A stretch of DNA of 64,000 nt from Actinomycetota bacterium (GTDB lineage: Bacteria; Actinomycetota; Acidimicrobiia; Acidimicrobiales; JAJPHE01), in contig JAJPHE010000126.1 of NCBI GenBank assembly GCA_021325435.1, forward strand, positions 37,388 through 101,387, written 5' to 3'. The translations under genes were made by a program, and so were the position numbers. Below, piece by piece: positions 34,509-42,256 of this stretch. The notes below the pieces were generated by a model, which was not told the DNA's origin, searched no databases, and worked only from the letters and a program-made list of their open reading frames with translations. How positions within the stretch are numbered: the stretch's first letter is position 1; every line of letters begins with the position of its first letter.

Positions 34509-35609
34509 TCAGCCCAGCTTCCCGGCGATGGAACCGGCGGAGCGCAGGGCCCGGCCGTCGGCGCCCTCCGTGCTGTAACGGGCGGTGGGACGGCGGCGGG
34601 CCTCATCGACCAGATCGCGCAGCAGTTGCAGGAACGGCACCGCCGGCTCGATCCAGAGGTAGCGGGCCAGCGAACCGGGGACGGTGTTGATCTCGTTCAC
34701 GTAGAGCTCTCCCTCTCGCCACAGGAAGTCCAAGCGGGCGACGCCCCTCACCCCGCACAGCTGGCCCACCCGGCGGGCCAGCCGGCGCAGCTCGTCGGCC
34801 GTCGAGGGGTCGATCTTGGCCGGCAGCTCGCGGGGGGCCGACGCCATCCCCTCACCGCCCGAGTACTTGTCGGCGTAGCTGTAGAACCCGGCCGAGCCGG
34901 TGCGCTCGGGGCGCTCGATGGCCGACACGGACAGCTCGGGCCATGAGCGGATGCCGATCTGCAGGTCGGTGAGATCGGCCCGGTAGGGTTCGATGACCGC
35001 GCCGGCGCGCAGGTGGAGATTGGCGTTGAGACGGGCCCGGGCCGTTTCGGCGTCCTCGACCACGTCAATGCCGATGGACGACCCACCGAAGCGGGGCTTG
35101 ACGATGTAGGGGCCGTCGAAGGGGATGTCACCGTCGGCGTCGAGGGCCACCCGGGGCAGCGTAGGCAGCCCGGCCGCGCTCACCACGTCGCCGAAGGCGA
35201 GCTTGTCCATGCCGAGGGCCGCCGACGCGACCGAGGGTCCGCTGTAGGCGACACCCGCCAGGTCGAGCACCGCCTGCAGGGTGCCGTCCTCACCCGGACC
35301 GCCGTGGCAGCAGACGATGGCGGCGTCGACCTCGAGGGGGCGGTCGCGGCCCAACGAACGCGAGGCGCTGAAGCCGCCTCCCGGTCCCACCACCAGACGC
35401 ACGGGCGTGGCGCCCCGGGGCGCCCCGTCGGCGAAGTCGGCCGCCTCGAGGTCGGCGGGGACCTGCACCCAGTCGCCGCCCTTCGACCAGTACAGGCAGG
35501 CGACGTCGTCACCCGAGTCGACCAGGGCCCGGGCGCACTGCAGCCCGGTCAGCACACTCACGTCGTGCTCGGGGGAAGGCCCGCCGAAGATCACAGCCGT
35601 CTCGGTCAC
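34509..35609 (-). CDS. ddl: D-alanine--D-alanine ligase
   Basis: Ddl makes the D-Ala-D-Ala dipeptide for peptidoglycan. The 366-residue ATP-grasp protein has IFGGPSPEHDVSVLTGLQCA, VDAAIVCCHGGPGEDG, KPRFGGSSIGIDVV and LDFLWREGELYVNEINTVPG, covering both substrate and magnesium sites. AAGGAG lies about eight nucleotides before GTG 35609. It sits 19 nt after a MurF-like ligase that would use its product, which makes functional coupling likely. Confidence 0.95.
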   Translation of the reverse strand: MTETAVIFGGPSPEHDVSVLTGLQCARALVDSGDDVACLYWSKGGDWVQVPADLEAADFADGAPRGATPVRLVVGPGGGFSASRSLGRDRPLEVDAAIVCCHGGPGEDGTLQAVLDLAGVAYSGPSVASAALGMDKLAFGDVVSAAGLPTLPRVALDADGDIPFDGPYIVKPRFGGSSIGIDVVEDAETARARLNANLHLRAGAVIEPYRADLTDLQIGIRSWPELSVSAIERPERTGSAGFYSYADKYSGGEGMASAPRELPAKIDPSTADELRRLARRVGQLCGVRGVARLDFLWREGELYVNEINTVPGSLARYLWIEPAVPFLQLLRDLVDEARRRPTARYSTEGADGRALRSAGSIAGKLG

Positions 35610-35628
35610 CGCCCGCTCCTTGGCCCGA

Positions 35629-37188
35629 TCACGGGTAGTGATCCGGCAGGTCGTTCTCGTACAGGACTGCGTCAGCCGGTCCGAGGTGGTCCTTCACCCA
35701 TGCGACCGCCTCCTGGCGCGTTCCGACGGTAACCACCTGGGCGGCGCCCTCGGACGAGCCGTCGAGCAGGGCGCGTCGGTTGACCCGGCCGACGATCACC
35801 AGGTGGGTGGCGACGGCAGCCGCCTGACGAGCGAACTCACGGTTCTCGTCGTACTGGCGCCGGCCCAGCTCCACCATGCCCGGGGTGACGACCACCCGCC
35901 GGCCGCCGGCGGGGGCGATCGCTTCCAATGTCTCCAGAGCGGCCCGACACCCGGCCGGATTCGAGTTGTAGGTGTCGTCGAGGATCAGGAAACCCTTGGC
36001 CCCGGTGGTGGCGGTCAGCCGGTTGGGCGCCGGGGGCACGGTGGACAGCCGCTCGGCCAGGGCCGGCCGGGGGACGCCGAGCTCGAGGGCCACGGCCACC
36101 GCGCAGGCCAGGTTCGACGCCATCGGCGGCAGCCGGTCGGGCACCCGGCCGTCACCCCGCGGCGGGTCCGCCACGGTGGCGATGACGTCCCCGCCGGCCT
36201 CGACGACGAGCCCGCCGTCGGCCCGGTGCACGGTCACGTCACCGCCCCCCCGCCGGGTGGAGCAGGTGACCACCTTGCGCCGGCTGCGCTCCGCCTCGGC
36301 GATGGCGGCCAGCCGGCTGTCGTCGACGTTGAGGACCGCCACCCTGGCCTTCTCCAGGATCTCCGACTTGGCCTCGGCGATGGCGTCCTCGCTCCCCATC
36401 CGTTCCAAGTGGACCGGCCCGATGGCGGTGATCACCGACACGTCGGGCGGGATGAACGAGCACAGCTCGGCGATCTCGCCCTTGCCGTAGGTGCCCATCT
36501 CGGCCACGAAGACCTCGGTGCCGACCCCGAGGTTCTCGTTCACCGAGCGGGCCAGGCCGGCTCGGTTGTTGAAGCTGCGAGGTGTCGCCACCACGGTGCG
36601 GGCCGCCGAAACCAGGTGGGCCACGTATCCCTTGGTGGTCGTCTTGCCGTACGAGCCGGTGATGGCCACCACCGTCGGGCGCACCGAGCGCAGCCGGGAC
36701 GCCGCCGAGCGCACGTAGCGGGCACCCAGCCGGCGCTCGACGGGAGCAGTGATGGCGCAGGCGGCGTCCACCGCCAGCGGCACGAGCAGAGCACCGGCGG
36801 CCGCCGCCGTGGCCGGAGCCCCGGCAACCGCGCCCCCGGCGATGCCCGCCGCCTCCAACACCCCGGCGACGCCCGCCAGCGTCCGCATGCGCCTGGTCCA
36901 CGCCAGGCGCGACGTCCGGCCCCGCAGGCCGAGCCCCGCCGGCCACGCCGCCACCACGGCGGCGGCGCCGACCCCGGCCCAGGGTGTGGCCGCCGTGGCC
37001 CCGGTGAGGGCCACTCCGGCCACCGGCAGGCCGCCGTTGAGCGGGCTCGAGCGGGCCCACCGCAAGGCGAAGCGGGTCACCGACCCCGGCAGGTAGTGCT
37101 CGCGCTGGGCGACCCGCAGCCAGCGCAGGCCGCCCACCCCGGCGGCGATGGACCCGGCGGCCAGCCCGACGGCGGAGCCCGGCGTCAA
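35629..37188 (-). CDS. Membrane-anchored MurF-like Mur ligase
   Basis: The 519-residue protein has an N-terminal membrane region of about 150 residues with several hydrophobic segments, then a Mur ligase domain. The P-loop is VVAITGSYGKTTTKGYVAHL, and SFNNRAGLARSVNEN, VFVAEMGTYGKGEIAELCSF and ILDDTYNSNPAGCRAALETL follow MurF-type architecture. The product would add D-Ala-D-Ala to the UDP-MurNAc-tripeptide, as the next gene is ddl. The long membrane N-terminus is unlike classical MurF and resembles a MurF paralogue group known in some Gram-positives. TTG 37188 overlaps the upstream stop (TTGA). Confidence 0.85.
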   Translation of the reverse strand: MTPGSAVGLAAGSIAAGVGGLRWLRVAQREHYLPGSVTRFALRWARSSPLNGGLPVAGVALTGATAATPWAGVGAAAVVAAWPAGLGLRGRTSRLAWTRRMRTLAGVAGVLEAAGIAGGAVAGAPATAAAAGALLVPLAVDAACAITAPVERRLGARYVRSAASRLRSVRPTVVAITGSYGKTTTKGYVAHLVSAARTVVATPRSFNNRAGLARSVNENLGVGTEVFVAEMGTYGKGEIAELCSFIPPDVSVITAIGPVHLERMGSEDAIAEAKSEILEKARVAVLNVDDSRLAAIAEAERSRRKVVTCSTRRGGGDVTVHRADGGLVVEAGGDVIATVADPPRGDGRVPDRLPPMASNLACAVAVALELGVPRPALAERLSTVPPAPNRLTATTGAKGFLILDDTYNSNPAGCRAALETLEAIAPAGGRRVVVTPGMVELGRRQYDENREFARQAAAVATHLVIVGRVNRRALLDGSSEGAAQVVTVGTRQEAVAWVKDHLGPADAVLYENDLPDHYP

Positions 37189-37919
37189 GGCTTGTTCCGC
37201 TCCACGGCCGCCCGTAGCTGCTCGGGGGCGGTGAGCGGGGTGAGGTGACCGGCCCCCGGGCACACGGTGAGGCGGGCGTCGGGAAGGGCGGCGGCCGCCT
37301 GCCGGGCCACCTCCAGAGGGGCGGCGGTGTCGTCGTCCCCCCACACCAGCTCGACCGGGCAGGCGATCCGGGCCAGCTGGGCGTCGTAGGTCTCGTTGAC
37401 CACCCGCACGTGGACCTGGCGCATCACCCCGGTGGCCATGCGGTAGTCCTCCGACCCGTAACGCTGGCGGTAGGTCTCCATGCGGGAGTCCCCGATCAGC
37501 CCCCGCCGGTGGGCCCAGCGGACCAGACGGTAGGGGGTGGCCGGGCGGCGGGCCGGGCCCACCCGGAAGAGGGGCACGCCGGTGAGGACCAGGGCCGCCA
37601 CCCGATCCGGCCGCCGGGCCGCCAGGTGCACCGCCACCCGGCCCCCGAAGGAGTGGCCGACGACGACTACCCGGTTCGCCAGCTGGTCGAGGAGCCCGTC
37701 GAGGGCGGCGGCGTACTCGGCCGACCCCCAGGCCTCCGGAGGCGGGGGGGTCGCCCCGAAGCCCGGCAGGTCGACGGCGACGGCGTCGAGGCCCGGCTGG
37801 CCGAGGACCTTCTCGAAGTCGTCGTGGGTCCTCCGCCAGCCGTGCAGGGCGAGCACCCAGGCCGGGGATGATCCCCAGGCGGAGCCGAACAGGCGGCCGG
37901 AGTCGAAGGCCTTCAGCAC
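37185..37919 (-). CDS. Alpha/beta hydrolase
   Basis: The 244-residue product has WVLALHGWRRTHDDFEKVLG, VAVDLPGFGATPPPPEAWGS, nucleophile GHSFGGRVAVHLAARRPDRV, acid in LVWGDDDTAAPLEVA and histidine in GAGHLTPLTAPE. The triad is complete and the architecture is MhpC-like. Its substrate is unknown. It begins the five-gene minus run (hydrolase, murF-like, ddl, ACT, def), and its stop overlaps the next TTG start. A hairpin with TAACGT on the minus strand lies about 42 nt upstream of GTG 37919. Confidence 0.85.
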   Translation of the reverse strand: MLKAFDSGRLFGSAWGSSPAWVLALHGWRRTHDDFEKVLGQPGLDAVAVDLPGFGATPPPPEAWGSAEYAAALDGLLDQLANRVVVVGHSFGGRVAVHLAARRPDRVAALVLTGVPLFRVGPARRPATPYRLVRWAHRRGLIGDSRMETYRQRYGSEDYRMATGVMRQVHVRVVNETYDAQLARIACPVELVWGDDDTAAPLEVARQAAAALPDARLTVCPGAGHLTPLTAPEQLRAAVERNKP

Positions 37920-37953
37920 GTCAGGACGGGTCGGTGACAGCGGGTCGCACGGG

Positions 37954-37976
37954 GGCAGCGGACGTTACCCGCTGCC
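37954..37976. other. Eight-bp hairpin upstream of the murF-ddl-def run
   Basis: GGCAGCGG and CCGCTGCC pair perfectly around a seven-nucleotide loop that reads GTAACGT on the minus strand. It lies in the 379-nt gap between two divergent genes, and could be an operator-like inverted repeat around a -10 box. Confidence 0.35.
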
Positions 37977-38189
37977 GGGCCCCCCGCCGCCACGGACCAT
38001 GGCCAAAGTTGGGACCGAAGTCCTTGACGACGCCCCTCGCCGGCAGCAGACTCGCCTTACCGGTAACGGGAGATCGCAACCGACCGTCCGCCGGACGCCA
38101 CGGGTGTCCGCCGGGCCGGCTGTGATCCCCCGCCCGGCTCTGGAGGACGGCCTAGAGGCCGACCGGCCGCCCGGCCGGAGACTCCGGAG

Positions 38190-38247
38190 GGAGCGTGGGC
38201 CCCGAGGAGCTCGGGGGCGCAAGCCCTCGGTTACTCGGGGTCGCTCC
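38190..38247. ncRNA. Candidate structured RNA with three stacked helices and a GCAA tetraloop
   Basis: Three nested helices can form: GGAGCG/CGCTCC (38190-38195 with 38242-38247), CCCCGAG/CTCGGGG (38200-38206 with 38234-38240), and CGGGGGC/GCCCTCG (38212-38218 with 38223-38229, one G-U). They close on the GNRA-type tetraloop GCAA at 38219-38222. Internal loops are asymmetric. Nineteen of twenty pairs are Watson-Crick. The element ends 51 nt before the uvrD2 start, which appears leaderless, so it may not be in that message. The strand is not certain. Confidence 0.4.
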
Positions 38248-38285
38248 GCGTCAGGCGCATCCACCACGCCGTCACACCCCGTCGG

Positions 38286-38291
38286 TACGGT
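38286..38291 (+). promoter_or_regulatory. -10 box of leaderless uvrD2
   Basis: TACGGT lies seven nucleotides before ATG 38299, with no Shine-Dalgarno between. Confidence 0.5.
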
Positions 38292-38298
38292 CGCCCAG

Positions 38299-40317
38299 AT
38301 GTCCGCCGACGACCTGCTCGAGGGGCTCGACGAGGGCCAGCGCCTCGCCGTCACCAGTGACGGCGCCCCCCTGTGCGTGCTCGCCGGCGCCGGCTCGGGC
38401 AAGACCCGGGTTCTCACCCGGCGGATCGCCTGGCGGGTCCGCACCGGCGACGCCCACCCCGGTCACCTCCTGGCCCTGACGTTCACCCGCAAAGCCGCTG
38501 GGGAGCTCTCCGAGCGCCTGAAGGCCCTCGGCATCCGCGACCGCATGGCGGCCGGCACCTTCCACGGGGTCGCCTACGCCCAGCTGCGGCGGCGCTGGGC
38601 CGACCAGGGACGCACCCCACCTGCGCTGCTGGACCGCAAGTCGCGGGTCCTAGGGCGGATCGTTCCCCGCTCGGAGCGGGCCGGCGGCCTGCAGGCGGCC
38701 GACGCCGCCACGGAGATCGAGTGGGCCAAGGCCCGCATGATCCTCCCCGACGGCTACGCCGAGGGGGCGGCCGCCGCCGGCCGCCGGCCGCCGTGCCCGC
38801 TCGAGCAGATGGCGTCGATCTACCGCCGCTACGAGGAGGAGAAGCGACGCCGGGGGCTGGTCGACTTCGACGACCTACTGGCCGAGTGCGCCGTGGCCGT
38901 CGAGGAAGACCAGGAGTTCGCCGCCGCCCAACGGTGGCGGTTCCGCCACCTGTTCGTCGACGAGTTCCAGGACGTGAACCCGGCCCAGTTCCGCCTGCTG
39001 TCGGCTTGGCTCGGCGGGCGCACCGACCTGTGCGTCGTGGGTGACCCCAACCAGGCCATCTACTCCTGGAACGGCGCCGACCCCACCCTGCTCACCCGGT
39101 TCACCGAGCGCTTCCCGGCCACCACCGTCGTGAGGCTGGACGCCAACTACCGCTCCTCCCCCGAGGTCCTGTCGGTCGCCTCGGCCGTGCTGCGAGGCCC
39201 GGGTCGCACGGCCCCTGCGATGGTGGCGACCAGGGCGGAGGGCCCGGTGCCCTCGGTGCGGTCTTACTCGTCCGATCTCGACGAGGCGAGGGGCATCGCC
39301 CGGCTGGCCCGCACCAGCCGGCGCCCGGGCACACCGTGGTCCGACCTGGCCGTGCTCACCCGGACCAACGCCCAGCTGGCCGTCATCGAGCGGGCGTTCC
39401 GCGAGGCGCGCATCCCTGTGCGGGTGGCGGGCGGGGGCGCCTTCCTCGACCAGCCCGAGGTGCGCGACGCCCTGCGGGGACTGTCCCGCGGCGCGGGGTT
39501 CGCTCCATGGCTGACCGACCTCGACACGGCGGTGGTCGGGGACCTGGATCCCGTGGGCCCGGCCGACGCCTCGGCCGTAGAGGAGCGCCGCCTCCAGCTG
39601 GCCAACCTCGCCCGCCTCGGACACGAGTACGCGGCGATCGACCCGTCCCCGAGCGGGGGCGGCTTCACCGCCTGGTTGGCGTCCACTCTGGGTGCCGAGG
39701 GTGAGGACATCCGGCGCGACGCCGTCGATCTGGTGACCTTCCACCGCTCCAAGGGCCTCGAGTGGCCGACGGTGTTCTTGGCCGGCCTCGAGCGGGGTCT
39801 GGTGCCGATCGGGCGGGCGGCCGACCCGGCCGCCGAGGCGGAGGAGCGCCGCCTTCTGTACGTGGCGGTGACCCGCGCCGAGCGGCGGCTGCACTGCTCG
39901 TGGGCGGAGCGGCGCAGCTTCGGTGGCCGCCCGGTGTCGCGGTCGCCCTCCCCCTACCTCGAGGCGGTGGAGGAGGCCTGCCGGGCCCTGCGCGGTGGCC
40001 CGACGCCGCCTGCGCCCGGCCGCATACGGACCGAACGACAGCGGCTGCACCGGAAAGGGGTGTCTCCGTCCGAGAGCCTGGCCGACGGGGCGGACCCGTC
40101 GGTGCTGGCCGCCCTGCGCCAGTGGAGGTCCGAAACGGCCCGGGCGTCGGGGGTCCCCGCCTATGTGATCTTCCACGACTCGACCCTGGCGGCGGTGGCG
40201 GCGGCATGCCCGTCTTCCGCCGACGAGCTCCTCGAGCTACCTGGCCTTGGGCCGGTCAAGGCGTCGCGCTACGGGGAGACCCTCCTCGCCTTGGTGGCCG
40301 AGCACCGTCCCCTCTGA
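38299..40317 (+). CDS. uvrD2: ATP-dependent DNA helicase UvrD2 with HRDC domain
   Basis: This is a superfamily I 3'-5' helicase of the actinobacterial UvrD2 type, acting in DNA repair. The 672-residue protein has Walker A AGAGSGKTRVLTRR at about 29-42, LALTFTRKAAGELSERL, Walker B FVDEFQDVNPAQFRLL, VVGDPNQAIYSWNGAD, and the C-terminal motifs TFHRSKGLEWPTVFLAGLE and LLYVAVTRAERRL. The last 80 residues form an HRDC domain (LAALRQWRSETARASGVPAY). ATG 38299 begins SADDLLEGLDEGQRLAVTSD, the usual Q-motif region. The long upstream open frame is non-coding. Confidence 0.94.
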   Translation: MSADDLLEGLDEGQRLAVTSDGAPLCVLAGAGSGKTRVLTRRIAWRVRTGDAHPGHLLALTFTRKAAGELSERLKALGIRDRMAAGTFHGVAYAQLRRRWADQGRTPPALLDRKSRVLGRIVPRSERAGGLQAADAATEIEWAKARMILPDGYAEGAAAAGRRPPCPLEQMASIYRRYEEEKRRRGLVDFDDLLAECAVAVEEDQEFAAAQRWRFRHLFVDEFQDVNPAQFRLLSAWLGGRTDLCVVGDPNQAIYSWNGADPTLLTRFTERFPATTVVRLDANYRSSPEVLSVASAVLRGPGRTAPAMVATRAEGPVPSVRSYSSDLDEARGIARLARTSRRPGTPWSDLAVLTRTNAQLAVIERAFREARIPVRVAGGGAFLDQPEVRDALRGLSRGAGFAPWLTDLDTAVVGDLDPVGPADASAVEERRLQLANLARLGHEYAAIDPSPSGGGFTAWLASTLGAEGEDIRRDAVDLVTFHRSKGLEWPTVFLAGLERGLVPIGRAADPAAEAEERRLLYVAVTRAERRLHCSWAERRSFGGRPVSRSPSPYLEAVEEACRALRGGPTPPAPGRIRTERQRLHRKGVSPSESLADGADPSVLAALRQWRSETARASGVPAYVIFHDSTLAAVAAACPSSADELLELPGLGPVKASRYGETLLALVAEHRPL

Positions 40318-40371
40318 GGAAAGGGGCGCACGGCCATTGACTAGCGGCCGGAGAGGCGCGACAACGGGTCC

Positions 40372-40668
40372 ATGGTCAAGTTCATCTGGCCGTCGGAGGA
40401 CGGTTGGCCCTATCCCGACGTCGACGACGACGTGGTCGACCCGGACTGGTCGGAGGACGACGACCTGATGTCGCTGCGGGTCACGCCCGCCGGCCTGATG
40501 TCAGGGCTTGACAGCGATGAGCGCGACGTTATTACCGCCCGTTTCGGCTTGGACGGTCGGCCACCCCGCTCTCTCAAGCAGATCGAGGCGGCCACGGGGA
40601 TGGCGCCCGGGGACCTCCGCCACCTCATGGGATCGGGTCTGGCCAAGCTGCGCACCCAGCTGCGCTGA
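40372..40668 (+). CDS. Small sigma-70 region-4-like helix-turn-helix protein
   Basis: The 98-residue product has an acidic N-terminal half (about 1-40) and a C-terminal half that resembles sigma-70 region 4. DSDERDVITARFGLDGRPPR, then SLKQIEAATGMAPGDLRHLM and a closing GLAKLRTQL, follow the DERERxVIxxRFGL...TLxEIG pattern. No region 2 is present, so it is not a complete sigma factor. It may bind -35-like DNA or an RNA polymerase partner. It lies 54 nt after uvrD2 on the same strand. Confidence 0.72.
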   Translation: MVKFIWPSEDGWPYPDVDDDVVDPDWSEDDDLMSLRVTPAGLMSGLDSDERDVITARFGLDGRPPRSLKQIEAATGMAPGDLRHLMGSGLAKLRTQLR

Positions 40669-40672
40669 CGAC

Positions 40673-41398
40673 TCAGGCGCGGCCGTCACCGGTCCGGCCG
40701 CGCCTCTCCTCGCGGCGGGCGTAGAGCTCGGCGATCCGGTTCAGGTCGACCGAGATGAACACCCCCTCGGCCTCGGAGATGAGCTCCCCGTCGAGGAGGC
40801 AGCGACCGACAGTGGACGTCTTGCGGCCCTCGATGGCGACGATCTCGCCTTCGAGCCGCAGCTCGCGGTGCAGCGGCGTCGGCCTCCGGTAGCGGATGGT
40901 CAGGGTTCCGGTCATTCCGGGCTGGCCGCCGAGAGACTGGGTCATGCCCAGCAGCTCGTCGAACACGGCGGCCACGTATCCACCGTGGACGCACCCCGGT
41001 GGGCCCTCGTAGGCAGCTCCGAAGGTGACTCTGCCGACGACCATGTCGCCTTCGGGGATCAGGGATGCCGGCGGGGCCAACGGATTGGCTGGCCCCATCA
41101 TGGGGCTGTGGTCGAAGAAGGCCCGGGGGGTGCCGGCGTTGGCCGATTCGGCGAATCCGTCGTAGGTCCGGCCCTGCCGGTGTCCCTCGAACGACTTGGC
41201 CAGCTGCTCGGCGGCGTCGGCAGCTCGGCGGATCTCCTCGAGCGGGGCCTCGGTGTTGACCAGCTTGTCGATCAGGTGCCGCAAGGCGTCGCCGAGCCGT
41301 CGCTGCTCCGCCCGGCGAGGAGTGAGCTCGGCCGCCATGGCCTCTCGCATCCGCTCGGCCCACTCCTCGTTGAAGCTCCCCTTGGCCGGCTCAGTCAT
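40673..41398 (-). CDS. PaaI-type thioesterase with N-terminal helical extension
   Basis: The 241-residue product has an N-terminal helical region of about 100 residues. The hotdog domain follows, containing GCVHGGYVAAVFDELLGMTQ (HGG plus the acidic residue), then a TGTLTIRYRRPTPLHRELRL strand. It is probably an acyl-CoA thioesterase; the substrate is unknown. The ATG at 41398 overlaps the xth stop by eight nucleotides, so it is co-transcribed with xth. Confidence 0.85.
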   Translation of the reverse strand: MTEPAKGSFNEEWAERMREAMAAELTPRRAEQRRLGDALRHLIDKLVNTEAPLEEIRRAADAAEQLAKSFEGHRQGRTYDGFAESANAGTPRAFFDHSPMMGPANPLAPPASLIPEGDMVVGRVTFGAAYEGPPGCVHGGYVAAVFDELLGMTQSLGGQPGMTGTLTIRYRRPTPLHRELRLEGEIVAIEGRKTSTVGRCLLDGELISEAEGVFISVDLNRIAELYARREERRGRTGDGRA

Positions 41399-42206
41399 CG
41401 GTCCTGAAGTCGATCACGAGCGGCGCATGGTCGGAGGGCAGCTTGCCCTTGCGAGCGTTGCGGTCGATCAGAGCCCACTGGGCCCGGGCGGCCAGCCCGG
41501 GGGTCGCCAGCACCAGGTCGATACGCATTCCCCGGTGCTGGTGGAAGTCGCCGGCCCGGTAGTCCCACCAGGTGAACAGCCGGTCCTCGCCCCGCACCTC
41601 ACGGAACGTGTCGACCAGGCCCCACTCGAGGATGGCCCGCAGAGCCTTGCGCTCTGCGTCGCTGACATGGGTGGCCCCGACGAATGCCGCCGGATCCCAC
41701 ACGTCGCGGTCCTCGGGGGCGACGTTGAAGTCGCCGCAGACCACCACGTCCCCCTTCGGGTCGCACGATGCCTCGAGGTGAAGCCTCAGCTCCTCGAGCC
41801 AGTCGAGCTTGGCCACGTAGTGCTCGCTGCCCACGCTGCGCCCGTTGGGCACGTACACGGAGCAGACCCGGACTCCAGCGCAGGTGGCGGCGATGAAGCG
41901 GCTCTCCGCCTCTTCCGAGTCGGTGTCGAAGCCGGCCACAACCGCCTCCAAGCCGACGCGGGAGAGAATGGCGACGCCGTTCCACCGACCGGCGCCCCCG
42001 TGATGGGCGCTGTCGTATCCCAGAGCTGAGAAGGCCATCGCCGGGAAGGCGGCATCGGAGACCTTGGTCTCCTGCATGCACAGGACGTCCGGCCGGGCGT
42101 ACTGCAGCCACTCCTCGACCCGGGGCATGCGGGCCCGTAGCGAGTTGACGTTCCAGGTGGCGATGCGGAGGGTTCCGGGCGGCCGCCAACTCTGCTCCAC
42201 CCACAC
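41391..42206 (-). CDS. xth: Exodeoxyribonuclease III
   Basis: ExoIII is an AP endonuclease and 3' exonuclease in base-excision repair. The product contains LRIATWNVNSLRARMPRVEE, CMQETKVSD with the metal-binding glutamate, VCGDFNVAPEDRDVWDP, and SDHAPLVIDF at the C-terminus with the catalytic histidine. The conserved part begins near residue 13. GTG 42206 and GTG 42200 are both possible starts. It is divergent from the selenoprotein candidate, with 50 nt between the two GTG codons. Confidence 0.94.
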   Translation of the reverse strand: MWVEQSWRPPGTLRIATWNVNSLRARMPRVEEWLQYARPDVLCMQETKVSDAAFPAMAFSALGYDSAHHGGAGRWNGVAILSRVGLEAVVAGFDTDSEEAESRFIAATCAGVRVCSVYVPNGRSVGSEHYVAKLDWLEELRLHLEASCDPKGDVVVCGDFNVAPEDRDVWDPAAFVGATHVSDAERKALRAILEWGLVDTFREVRGEDRLFTWWDYRAGDFHQHRGMRIDLVLATPGLAARAQWALIDRNARKGKLPSDHAPLVIDFRTDD

Positions 42207-42243
42207 GTTCTAGCCGAGCGGGAGGGGCTGGCGGACCGCCCCG

Positions 42244-42249
42244 TAGGCT
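42244..42249 (+). promoter_or_regulatory. -10 box placing the selenoprotein start at GTG 42257
   Basis: TAGGCT is exactly seven nucleotides before GTG 42257. This is the commonest start geometry in the window, also seen at 10647, 12140, 38299, 50368, 52490 and 57615. It supports transcription beginning at this GTG, upstream of the in-frame TGA. Confidence 0.6.
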
Positions 42250-42256
42250 GCCGGTC

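Larger units (their letters stand above)
37920..38298. other. 379-nt intergenic region rich in hairpins
   Basis: This is the longest gap without a gene. It contains the hairpin at 37954-37976. A second, at about 38093-38109 (GGACGCC and GGTGTCC, 7 bp with one G-U), follows. Several GGCC-type inverted repeats lie near 38163-38188, then the three-helix element at 38190-38247. One plus-strand frame stays open across it but has no coding character. No tRNA, SRP RNA, RNase P or tmRNA signature is recognisable. Confidence 0.5.

Noticed and set aside
37537..38298. An N-terminal extension of UvrD2 by about 250 residues
   Set aside because: The first part is antisense to the hydrolase gene, and the rest crosses the hairpin-rich gap without coding character. 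UvrD2 has a normal N-terminus at ATG 38299.
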